Source of the DNA: Strigops habroptila
Lineage: Eukaryota > Chordata > Aves > Psittaciformes > Psittacidae
Length of the DNA stretch: 64,000 bases
Assembly (NCBI RefSeq): GCF_004027225.2
Contig: NC_044277.2
Span: forward strand, 87,680,283-87,744,282
Direction: 5' to 3'
The stretch's first letter is position 1. Every line of letters starts with the position of its first letter. The translations under genes and the position numbers were made by a program. The notes beneath the pieces were generated by a model. It was not told where the DNA came from. It saw only the letters and a program-made list of their open reading frames with translations, and did no database searches. This document shows positions 1-10,000 of the stretch, one piece after another.

Positions 1-1205
1 GGTGGTGAGTGAGGTCAGGTGTTCGGCCCCAGGAAGCAGTTCTAGGTACTGCTCTGCAGCACACCAGCCACACTGGGATGTGTGTGCTCACAGCTGACAA
101 CAGGACAAGGCAGAAATGGAAGGGAATTGTTTCAGCTAAGTATGCTGCCTATTCCTCTCCTTTTGATGGGGAGTTGGATAGCGAGGGGGCTAAGCAGCAA
201 GTACCCTAGGCAGCATGGCATGGGGAATACACCTGAACCCCATCCTTCCCAAACCTGCGAAGAGTAACTCCACACAGCACATTGAGGTTATCAATGGTAT
301 TGGAAACCATTTGTGTTTTTCCAGATTTCCAGTTTCTTTACTGAATTACAACGGCTTTTACAAGCTCCAAGCTCACTGTTTAAAATACCCATTGCACAAG
401 GGCAGAAATAGCAGCTCCTACAAACTTTGAAAGACCTTTCAACACTTGGAAGAGGGCTCATATTTTAATTTTGCCCCTTCTGCTAATTTGCTAAGGTTTA
501 AAGAAGAACCAACCTAATAGAAAAGCTTTCTGTTTCCATGCAGCTCTATGAAAAAACAAACAGAAATTAATTGCTAAATAAAAATGTAATCCAGAGTTAG
601 AATTACTAATGCATGTTTATTAATTTAAAGCATTAGAACTTAAATCCAGATCAAATATTTGAAGATGGAGAGTCTGGTGAAGATCTACATATGGACTCTC
701 TCTTCCCTCTTCATCCTTTCCCAATCTTAGCCTATCATGTAGACATCTTGACATTCATTCATTGTATCTCATGTGAGCCTAAAGGTCATGATTTGCCTGC
801 TAAAATCAGTCTTTCAGTTTATCCTCACATTATGAGCTGTCCTAATCAGTGTTTAATTTTTTCTGCTCAGTACCTCAGACAACATAATGGCAGGACATCG
901 GCTAACAGCTCGCCAGCTGACACCAGCAGAGGATAGACTGAGGACCTCGCCTCTTCTCACTGTGTCTTCTTTGCAGCATTCACACGCTCACAGCCAGGTG
1001 CTGCTCTAGTTTTCATTCTTCAGAAGAAATTTAGTTCTTTCTCTGAGACCCCACTATGCAGGCTGGGCACGGCGCTGTGCTTTTTGTACTGGGGTAATCG
1101 TTACACAGTAGGTATGGGCATACCTGCACAGCGGCAGAAGGTCTGATTACAGTACAGGTATGCCTGCAGCCCAGCTTATATGGATTATGATATGCATCTT
1201 TGCTG

Positions 1206-1252
1206 CTGTTGTTACCTATGACAGCAGTAATTACTGTTGTTACCTATGACAG
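1206..1252 (+). repeat. Short tandem duplication, 28-bp period
   Basis: The 19-mer CTGTTGTTACCTATGACAG occurs exactly at 1206-1224 and again at 1234-1252. The exact match suggests a fairly recent local duplication. Confidence 0.85.
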
Positions 1253-3742
1253 TGAGGACCTATTCTTACTAAAATCTCATCTTCACTGTATGGAGGCTAA
1301 AGGCAGACTCTTACTTCATGTTGGTTAATGTATTTCTACATTTATTGGCCTTTCACGTACATCAATCTCAATAACTGCCTTTCTAGTTTACCCAGCCTAA
1401 TTTGCAGCCTATACAAAGCAGATTTTGCTGTTTCCCTTTTATAGTCGATGATTCACTTTCCTCAGTTTTAAACAGAAAAAGCATTATTAGCAAAAATAAA
1501 ATAAAAAGCAAGTATCATGAAAAGACTCAGAGAAAATATATTAATGATATGATATATTAATATTTACTTAATTGCTGTCATTTCAGCAATTTCCCTTAAT
1601 ACATGACACTGTTGACTTCAAATAAACTAAGCTATAATTGTTTGCACATAAGTATATCCCTGATAGGGTGGAGATGGTGGCCAGGGTTGGAACAGAGTTG
1701 GAATTGTTTGTGAAATGCATTCTGGGACTTACTTCACTTTTAACTGTTTGCTTTTGCAAGGATAGTGGTCCAGACGTGTTGTTGAATTAATATTTATAAC
1801 CATTTTTTAAGGTTTTCTGATCTGGGAAATCATCATTGCATATTTTTAGATGAGATTTCTGAGTAAAGAAAGTAGTGGTTTGCTGTGTGCAAATAAGATG
1901 GTGTTACTATTTTTCAACTGTCCCTACTTGCAGTGGAGAAAGCAAGTTCAGCAAGAGAAGGGAAAAATTTGAGCTTTCATAGCAAATACTGTTTTTAGCC
2001 TGCTTCGATCTTTGAACTAAGATTATACTCAACCACTCTTTCTCATTTCACAAGTAGACCTTGGAAACCAATATGCTAAAATTAGGAGGCATGTTTGCAT
2101 TTTCAACCTCTCCAAGGGCAGCACTGCAAATAGTCCATTCCAGCTATGTCATTATTGTACAGCATAGGGTTTGGGTTTTTTTAGAAAGCAAAAAGTCATT
2201 CTTATTACTTACAGCTCTTCCACGTTGCTTAAAAAAACCACCTACATTTGCTTAGCAAAAGGAGTGTGAAGACAGAAGCTGCCCTTACTGCAGCGTCCTT
2301 GCTGACCCTGTAAGCACAGAAGCAGGGCTTGTCGCAGGCGCTTCGGCAGCTGACGGTTCAGCTATAGGGAAGATGGGAATGCCAAGTTATAAAAATCAAA
2401 TGTCTTTTCTGTTTTCAGGAGCTGGAGAATGGATCACTAGTATAGGAAGTTCTATACTATATTCAAAAGTGAAATTTTAGTCCTGAAAAAAAAAGAAATT
2501 CAAAGTGTATTGTTCTGCTAGAGTCGTGTAATCCTGGCACCTGGGAAGTTGTACACCTAAAAGCATTGAAAAAGGTTTTACATATACCTTCTCCCGATTA
2601 CAGATGAGATGGTGTATTTTAAGGCACAGTAATGGAACCTCTCTCTTGTTCTTCATTTTATTCTGAAAGCTTCCAACTAAAGTTAAATTACCACTTTACC
2701 ATTTCAGTGCTTTATCTGCCTGGAACTGCTCCTCATGACTTATCCATAGAATAACCAGGAAACCCAATTTGCATAAATCGGAGTGAGGAATGGTTTGCTG
2801 AATGAAGATAACCAAATACCCAATGAATCCTTTCCAACTAGAAACAGGTAGCCCAGCTTTTAATTGCATACAACCTAAACACTGGCACTGCCAGAAGAAA
2901 TCAAGTGCTGTAGTTAATCCTTGCTGGCACCATGCCACGTCTTGGAACAGGAGTCCTGTGGGGTATGGGCTCTGTTCATGGCCATGTGTACCATATGTTC
3001 TTCATGAAGCACTGAGCCGGCGCAGGGTTTTGAATACATACTGAAATTTGGTTTACAGGATGAAAATTAAACAAGGACTTTTCAGGGAGATGTAGGAGAC
3101 TTCTTTGAATTATTAGGGTTTGGGGTTTTTTGAGGAAAAAAATGGTTTTATTGCTAACTTGCCAACGAGTGAACAGACTCGAGTTTCTCCACTTTGCCAC
3201 CAGATGTCCGTCATGAGCAAGAAAAGCCGGTGACCTGAACGATACCCAGAAGCGTGAATCCGCAGCATTTTTGAAGGTATGACAGTGAAAGGAAAGTTTG
3301 AGTGAAAGTACATGTTACCGCAGAGCATTGGATGGTGGATTATACTACGAAGGGTCCTTCGCAAGCGAAAAATTCTGCCGGTAGCACTACAGTGTATTTC
3401 CAATTAACTCTTAAAGAGTGTGTATCAGCCTGTAGCAGTTGCTGAACGCAGAGCCTTTGCATGCCTCTGGAGAATTAGGCATCCAGCTCTCATCTGAAGT
3501 CTTAAAATTCTTTGCAGAAACTTGCCCTTTCAGATGGGAGGAATACCTGAAACATATTGCTGTAGGTGACCTCTGTAAGAGGACTTAATTCTTTCCACCC
3601 CTCAACAAGTTGCTGAGTGGAGCAACTTGGTCCCATAACATTAGCTGGAACCCACAGGAAAGCATTCACAGCTACAGGTGAGATGCATTTCCAGGGATAA
3701 GTAGTGTACATCTCTGGAAACACTGCTGAAAAAAGCGACAGG

Positions 3743-3832
3743 CTTAAATTAAACTTAATTTAAGTAAGTTTAATGGTGCAATGTTAAAAGTTAACACATT
3801 AAAAGTGTTAAAGGTTAATTTAAGGTGCAATG
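3743..3832. repeat. TTAA-rich patch with imperfect internal duplication
   Basis: TTAATTTAAG occurs at 3755-3764 and 3815-3824, and GGTGCAATG at 3775-3783 and 3824-3832. Between them lies the inverted pair TTAACAC / GTGTTAA (3791-3797 and 3804-3810). This looks like a local rearranged duplication rather than a known element. Confidence 0.6.
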
Positions 3833-5103
3833 ACTTCCTAAGGAGGGCATTAGCTTCCTAGCTACACACAGAAACTTACCTTAAGAATAAGGTAACTTAA
3901 CAGGGAAGTACTGGAAAGTTTGCTATGTGTCCCTGTCCCCAGGTTGCATCAAACTCAGACGCCCAAATGCTGCCAACTGTTATTACAGGTGCAATTTACT
4001 GAAGTGATCCCTATGCAAATGACAGTATTTAAAATATTTTTCTTTTAGAATAAAAACATAGAGGTGATACACATTTGAGCATCAGAGGAGCAGAAATGCC
4101 CAACAGCTGTCCTGGAGTTTAATGCTGTCTGTTGCTAAATATGCACCATCTTTGCTGGACTTCAAGAGGAGTGGGAGACACTTTGGATGGAAAGGTCCAT
4201 AACTTTGGAGATAATGGTATGAGACACTTCCCTCTGGTGCTGTCAAAACAGGAAACGGAGGCTACAAAGCTCTGCTGGAGACAGCAACATGAACTACATC
4301 CAAATGGGTTCAGACTGGGAAGTGAATGGCACAGAAATGGCTGGTCCCCTTCCTCACCACCTGCGGGATAAGTGCCTGCCTGGGAAACCTCTCTCACTGA
4401 CCTCAGGGCTCCTGCACTTCCTCCCAGCCTCCAAATGTCCTTCCTAAGGCTGCTATAAAATACCTCCTTGGTGGGCTGAGAGGGATGCAGGACAGCTTGT
4501 GCACTGGGCTCTCTGCCTGGGAGCCTGGGTTTCCCCAGCAGGATCCCACACTGCCTCACAGAAGGAGAGGGATGTTGCTCACCTCCTCTCTGGGAGGGAG
4601 CCCTCCTCTCCCTCTTTAATCAAACCATCACCATTGCTTTAAGCTGACAGAAGTGAATAAATGAATCAGCAGTACAGAGGTTTCCCTGAACCCTGCCTTC
4701 CCCAGTCCTTAAGGGACAACACAGACCTCTTTCATGATGGTAATGAGGTCCAGTATAGCCAAAGGAGCGTGTTTGGTCCATGCTGTCGCACACACCCTCA
4801 CTTTCAAATACTGACTATCCTTAACAAACTGGAAAAAAGAAGGGGATAGTTGCAAAAGTGACTTCCATACTCTTCCCTCCCACCCCCATGATAGCTATTC
4901 TCAAATCTCCTTAAAGATGCATTTTTTCCCCTCCAAAACAAGCTTTTAAATAGCTAGTATTACAGTGTTCCTTGACTGGTGCAGTTAAAGACCCATCTGC
5001 GACCTCGCTTTCACAAAGTGAACGCTTGGAGTAACCTCCACTTCTGAAAATAACATATTTGGTCTTGAATATTCTCAGCTGTGTCTCTGGGAAACTGAAT
5101 ATG

Positions 5104-5290
5104 AGCTTATTGCCAGATTCTGATTCTAATAAAGTTAATGGAAATTTTGCCAGTGACTTCAAATAGTCCAGATATTATTCTCAAGGCCAACTCCTATGAA
5201 ATTATCCCAGTTCAAACCTAGAGCAATTGCGCTGATTTCAGCAGGGCTAGCCTGGATTTACTCATCCAACCCGAGCAAGACCCATGAAGT
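5104..5290. repeat. Degenerate ancient dispersed repeat (family unassigned)
   Basis: The stretch includes CCAGATTCTGATTCTAATAA, then AAGTTAATGGAAATTTTGCC and AGTGACTTCAA, followed by GCTGATTTCAGCAGG and CTGGATTTACTC. These resemble old interspersed sequences common in reptile and bird genomes, with a core like GAAGTCAATGG...TGACTTCAATGG. The match is from recognition only, and I cannot name the family. Confidence 0.4.
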
Positions 5291-5724
5291 CAGAGATCAG
5301 CATATGGATGAGCTGCTCCTCACTCAACCTCATTGCCGTTATTAGAATGTTGGATGGTGGTGATGTGGGGGTTATATTTTATGAAAGGGCTGTAATCACA
5401 GCTGCAACCTTAGCCTTTGACTTTAGAAACGGGTATTTCTTTTATAGCAGTACAACCTATTTCACAGTACACAGGCACAGGCTGGTACTTCATCAATGGG
5501 GACTGGGTGTGAGGGAGAGGTACCTGTACCATTTACCAATGCTCCGTGCTTAGTTTTGCTCAGGATTCCAGAAAGAGGGGCGGGATGCTGTAACCCGTTC
5601 AAATGAACTGTAGGACTTTTTCAGATTCAGACCAGGTACCACCCCACCTGTTTTCAGGACAAATAACCTACGTGCTCTAAGTGCTGGGAGCGGGGAAATC
5701 CTTTTTTTACGAAGGAACAAGCCA
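5291..5724. other. Proximal upstream region of BMP6
   Basis: No gene. It contains an inverted repeat of hormone-receptor-like half sites, GTTCA-AA-TGAAC, at 5597-5608, about 130 bp outside the CpG island. Short open frames on both strands show no recognisable product. Confidence 0.5.
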
Positions 5725-5751
5725 GCGGAGACGAAGAGGCTGAGGCGGCTG

Positions 5752-5771
5752 GCGCCGCTATTTAGCGGCGC
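5752..5771. promoter_or_regulatory. 20-bp perfect palindrome around TATTTA at 5' edge of the CpG island
   Basis: The arms GCGCCGCTA (5752-5760) and TAGCGGCGC (5763-5771) are exact reverse complements separated by TT. The AT-rich centre is the only TATA-like sequence at the island's 5' edge. It could be a weak core promoter element, a binding site for a dimeric factor, or chance. If it acted as a TATA element the leader would be about 600 nt long. Confidence 0.4.
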
Positions 5772-6137
5772 TCCAGCGCAGCAAACCAGTGACAACCGAC
5801 GGGGCCGGCGCTTCCGAACCTGCTCCCTTCTGCCCCCCTCCATCCCCCGCCGCCGTCCCGCCCGCCCCGCGGGGCCGCGCTACCTGCGCCCTCGCCCGCT
5901 CCCCGCCCCGGAGGAGCGGCCGCCCGCCCCGCCGAGAGGCGGGCGCGATGGTGATTTGCCTTCGCCGGCAACAGCCCCGCTCTGGCCAGCCCGCGGGGAC
6001 CGGGGCTGCCGCCGCAGGAGCCGCTCGCTCGCTCGCTCCCTCACTCGCTCCGTGGCAGGGGGAAAAGTTCGCTGCTCTTTCTCCTCTTCCTCCTTCTCCC
6101 CCAACAAGCAGACCCCGCGGCGCCCCGGGGCAGGGGC

Positions 6138-6149
6138 ATGGCGGACTGA
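6138..6149 (+). promoter_or_regulatory. Minimal upstream ORF in BMP6 leader (Met-Ala-Asp-stop)
   Basis: ATG GCG GAC TGA lies about 250 nt before the BMP6 start. It has G at -3 and G at +4, a favourable initiation context. It matters only if transcription starts upstream of 6138, which is not shown by the sequence. Confidence 0.4.
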
Positions 6150-6237
6150 CCGGCCGGCCCGGGCGGGGGGCGGCCCCGCCGCACCTGAGCGGGTGAAGGG
6201 AGGGGGGAGGCTGCCCCGCGGTGCCCCGCGGGCGGCC

Positions 6238-6264
6238 ATGCGCGGCGGTGGGGCTGAGCGCTGA
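6238..6264 (+). promoter_or_regulatory. Eight-codon upstream ORF in BMP6 leader
   Basis: The ATG at 6238 (context GCGGCCATGC, with G at -3) reads MRGGGAER and stops with TGA at 6262-6264, 134 nt before the BMP6 ATG. Ribosomes translating it would have to reinitiate to reach BMP6, so it is a candidate translational brake. Its presence in the mRNA depends on the unknown start site. Confidence 0.45.
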
Positions 6265-6311
6265 GCCCCTCTGGCTCTGGCTGCCCCGCCGTCCCAGCCG
6301 GTAGCCGCCGC

Positions 6312-6368
6312 GGGGGGGCAGGGCTGGAGGGCGGCGGGGAGCCTCCCCGGGGAGAGGGGGAAGCGGGG
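6312..6368 (+). promoter_or_regulatory. G-quadruplex-type G-run cluster in the BMP6 leader
   Basis: On the + (mRNA) strand, G runs occur at 6312-6318, 6321-6323, 6329-6331 and 6336-6339 with loops of 2, 5 and 4 nt. This satisfies the usual pattern of four runs of at least three G with loops of 1-7. Three further runs follow at 6349-6352, 6356-6360 and 6365-6368. The cluster ends 30 nt before the start codon, where folded RNA could slow scanning. Folding itself is inferred. Confidence 0.5.
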
Positions 6369-6398
6369 ACCTCGCCTGCCTCCGCCCGGCCGAGCGCC

Positions 6399-6825
6399 AT
6401 GCCGCGGCGGCTGGCCTGGCTGTGCTGCTGCTGGGCGCTGCTGAGCGGCGCCTGCCGCCCCGCCGAGCCCGCGCTGTCCGCGGAGGGCGGGGAGCCGCCG
6501 CCCGCGGCCGCCTCGGGCTTCCTGTACCGGCGGCTGAAGTCGCACGAGAAGCGGGAGATGCAGCGGGAGATCCTCTCGGTGCTGGGGCTGCCCCACCGGC
6601 CCCGGCCGCTGCCGCGGGAGCCGCCGGCCCCGCCGCCGGGGCGCCTGACGGCGGCGCCGCGCTTCATGCTGGACCTCTACCACGCCCTGGCTGAGGGCGC
6701 GGAGGGCACCGCGGGCGCGGAGCGGGGCCGCTCGCCGCCCCCCGCCCCGCCGCCGCCGCTGCCCAGCTCGCAGGACAGCGCCTTCCTCAGCGATGCCGAC
6801 ATGGTCATGAGCTTCGTCAACCTGG
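6399..6825 (+). CDS. BMP6: BMP6 exon 1: signal peptide and start of propeptide (partial gene)
   Basis: This exon encodes the first 142 codons plus one base of bone morphogenetic protein 6, a secreted TGF-beta family ligand that signals through BMP receptors and SMAD1/5/8. Residues 1-19 look like a signal peptide: basic MPRR, then a hydrophobic Leu/Trp/Cys/Ala stretch. Residues 39-72 carry the conserved propeptide helix region ([30 protein letters not shown]), residues 80-97 PPGRLTAAP then FMLDLYHAL, and residues 125-142 QDSAFL then [19 protein letters not shown] and ILSVLGL, rather than the FIHRRLR and ILSILGL of BMP5/BMP7, identify BMP6. The ATG has G at -3 and opens directly onto the signal peptide. 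Reading through gives a stop just past the donor, as expected for a splice boundary. The segments between conserved blocks are Pro/Ala-rich and shorter than in mammalian BMP6. The mature cystine-knot domain is on later exons outside the window. Confidence 0.94.
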
Positions 6826-6834
6826 GTGAGTGAG
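6826..6834 (+). other. BMP6: Splice donor of BMP6 exon 1 (phase 1)
   Basis: The sequence CTGG followed by GTGAGTGAG matches the 5' splice-site consensus. It leaves one base (G) of a codon in exon 1. In BMP5/6/7 the protein continues FVNLVE, so the split codon is G|TN for Val, which fits this boundary. Without splicing the frame hits TGA at 6831-6833. Confidence 0.9.
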
Positions 6835-7020
6835 TGCCGCGGTGCGCGGAGCCCACCCGCACAGCCCGCAGACACCCGTGCCCGGGCAGGGGGAGGCGAG
6901 CGGGCGGGGGGCTGCTCCCCCGGGAGCGCGGTGGGGTCGGCGGTCCGAGGGGTCTGCGTGCGAGACCCACGTTGGGCTGCACGGGGGTCGGCCAGGAGGG
7001 CAGCTCGCTTCGGCGAAGTG

Positions 7021-10000
7021 CAAAACCTCCCATCCCTCTCTCCAATGACACAAAATCCCGCAAAACCCGAGGAGGAGAAAAAAGAAAGGGGCATGTTATT
7101 ATCATCTTTATTAATAGTGGTTTTGTCCTCGTTATGCTGGTAGCGGTCAGAGTCCGTCGTTCAGGATCAAATCCACCCTGCTCTGGTTCCCGGGCAGCGG
7201 AGTCGGGTTCACGCCGGAGCGCAAGTTGCATTCGCTCCGTGCGAGGTCCGGCAGCGCACAGATGCCTTTGGGGCTTGAGCGAAGTACAATCCCCCCATGC
7301 GACTCCACGCTGTCCCCGTCTCCTCTTTCTTTGAAGAGCTGAGCTAGCATGGTGATGAATGTGTGATTCCAGGTACGATATTCTGGTGATTGAACCCAGG
7401 AATGTGATAAAAAAAATCTGTATCGTGTTGGAATCTTGAAATAAGTTCTGTTAGACATCAACCTGTTCTTCAAACAAATCATGCTGTCAGTATGTTACTT
7501 ATATGAAGGGCTCCAAGTTACCATGTCAGTGGGAAAGCCATTAAGCTTTTTACTTGAAGGACCCCTGAATACTAGACTGCAATTGTAAGGAAACAGTGTA
7601 ATTAGATTCAACCTAAGGTGGAGAATGAAAATATTTCAGTTGGCAAATTGCAGTTCCTTTTTTAGGGAATTCCTGTGAAGCTCAAGTGTCTTAGCCGGTC
7701 AGTCGGCTGAAAACTGTCTTTTCACTAGCGCTGCCAGAGCTGCACACCAGAACGATGACACCTGGGAACAGCTTGTCTTATTTAAAGAAAAATCCAAGTT
7801 GTGCATTTCCTCATCTACAGCAGTGATAAGTCACTGTAGCAGGAAGTTTCTCTGAGCTCCCGGAACAGGTAGATGTGTTCAATAGCTTTGTGCCACAGTG
7901 TATGTGTTCAGAACAAGGACTGGGTGATTTTGGTACCTGATGAAAATCCTGTAGTAGGTCAGAAGTGTCCCACTTGCACTGCAAATGGTGATTGAAGGAT
8001 TTGTCTATGTTGAGATTGGGGTGACTGCAAGTCATGCGGGCACAACCGAGCTGCCTCGGATGCTCAGCCCCTGAGCAGTGCAGAGCGCTGTGGGCTCCAC
8101 ATACCTGTCAGGGTCTCAACCTCCCCTTTAAAATTAGCTCAGAGATGTTTAGTTGGTGCTGCTGTCTCAGAGCTGTGATGCTTTGGACTGAGGCATCCTG
8201 AAATCATCCTTCAATGAAGCCAGCGTGATCCTCATCTGGCTTGGAACCTGGGATGTGGGAATACCATAAAGGTTTTGAGTCCAAAGAGCAGCTGCTTCTC
8301 TGTTTCTCCTCTCCCAACATCTCCAAACCTCTGATCTTTGAATGCTGCCACTGCTGCCACTCTGTTCTTTGCCTTGGGGAGCTCCAGGACCTGTGCTTGA
8401 AGCTGTGAGTTTAAGCAGCATGGTGTTGGCTGTAGATACCTGTGAGCAATCCCTGTAGCATGTTTTATTTAAAGAATGCAGAGCAAGATGCTTGCAAGGG
8501 TCTGGGTGGTACCCAGAGAAGCTGATTTCAGGGAGAAATGTGAGCATGTTGTGTTTTAGAAGGTATTTCGCTGCTTGTTTTATAAAGTACCAGGAGAGTA
8601 GTATTAGGCGGTAACCTGAAACCATGTGTTTCTTTTGAAAATAAAAAAAATCATATGATTCAGATCAGTTCTGATAATTTTGGATCTAGACACTTATGTA
8701 ACAACAAGGAAAATTATTCACGTAATGTAGTAAAATAGCACGATTGAAATGCTAGTTATGAGTCTCAGGAAGTATGAATCAACTGCAGAAATTTCTCATC
8801 AACTTCCAAGTTCCGAGTCATAAACCGTAATGTCATTTAACGTGATTGTTTGTTACCAGAACGTTGGCAAATTGAGGGGGTGAGACTGACCATCTGTTCA
8901 GCTGTTTTCTGTAGCTCCTTTGACGTGTCAGGGATTTTGGGGGATCTTTCACATGTATATTGATGTTTGCTTTTCCACTAAACAATAATTCATTCTATTG
9001 CAGTGTAGAAACCAAAGGTGTGATAGGAGAGAGCCAGCCTGTGATCGATTAAAGCAGCTTATTAGATGTAGTCTAGGAAATGCAGCAAGAGATGGTGGGA
9101 TCGCAGCAGAAAGGGGAGGCTCCTGACCTCAAGGACACTGACTATTCCAATGAAGTGTATGCTATGTGACCCTGAAATCCCACAACCGGAGTCTCCTTAT
9201 AAGCAGACACTGCTAGAATTATTTACTTGGGGTTTTCCGCATGTGGTCAGACCTATAACTTCTGCTTCATTAAAATTGGCTTCTGAAGAGCTTTGTGTTC
9301 AACATTAAAGACTTCCCTTTCTACTACCGAAGGGGCAGCTACCAAAGAGGTGTGAGGAGCCCTTGCTGTTCCCTCGAGATCAGGAGTGTATGGTATTATA
9401 TGGGTAAAACCTGTGCCTTCAGGGCAGCCTGCACCTGTGTGTGGCTGCATGGGTGTGAAGTCAGTACGGGTGACCTACCTTCAGGTGCTGATGTTGCCTC
9501 TGCTGCAGCCCAAAACATTTGATGATGCACCTGGTTGTGCTGGAAACCTATCATCTAGGTCAGTTGTGCAGAGAAGACCTGCTTTGTCCTGGAAGTTTGC
9601 AGGTGTTAATGTTCTTTTAAAGGTGTGTTTAATTTTTCCAGCCCTGTAGCCCAAAAAGGGTCAGTAGCTTGTAGTTACTGCTGATCTTAATGTGCAGTGC
9701 TCCAGTCCTTCCTGACCAACATATATATTCCTTCAGTCTGAGGGTACAACTGGTGTGTTTTCTGTCTGGGGAAGGCTATACTTCCATATTGCTCAGGGTA
9801 CAAGTCCTCCTTATCGATGTCTTGTGAAGCCAAGGGACATTGGTGAGGTCTCAGATTATTCGGGCAGCGCAGGCTTGTCCCAGGCTCCAAGGTGATGTCC
9901 TGGGAGACAGTTTGTTTTAAAAATAAAAGAAGAAATAAAATAAAAAAGGGGAGCACAGAGGCATCGATGCTCTCCAGCTGCAGGGAGCTGCTGTCTTACA

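Larger units (their letters stand above)
1..5103. other. Upstream flank, no gene recognised
   Basis: Moderately AT-rich single-copy-looking DNA. Open reading frames here are short, on both strands, and show no family resemblance. It holds a short tandem duplication at 1206-1252, a 10-bp inverted repeat (GGCATACCTG at 1117-1126 and its complement at 1155-1164), and a TTAA-rich duplicated patch at about 3743-3832. In mammals SNRNP48 lies upstream of BMP6, but no exon of it was recognised here. Confidence 0.6.
5725..7020 (+). promoter_or_regulatory. BMP6: CpG island spanning BMP6 promoter, leader, exon 1 and start of intron 1
   Basis: Base composition changes abruptly near 5725 from AT-rich flank to very GC- and CpG-rich sequence, and changes back near 7020. 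The island contains many GC-box-like runs (CCGCCCCG, GGGCGGGG) and a short GCTC repeat at about 6024-6049. No canonical TATAAA box is seen, so initiation is probably dispersed, as is usual for developmental genes in CpG islands. The exact start site cannot be fixed from sequence alone. A weaker CpG-containing shore continues at about 7140-7320. Confidence 0.8.

Noticed and set aside
4119..4559. 146-codon open frame on the minus strand upstream of BMP6
   Set aside because: Low-information Ser/Leu/Pro-rich translation, no homology recognised, and no promoter or splice context.
5880..7094. 404-codon open frame on the minus strand across the BMP6 promoter and exon 1
   Set aside because: Stops are rare in such GC-rich sequence. 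The protein is Arg/Pro/Ala/Gly-rich with no domain, and it is the antisense of the real exon. A divergent antisense RNA is possible but not shown.
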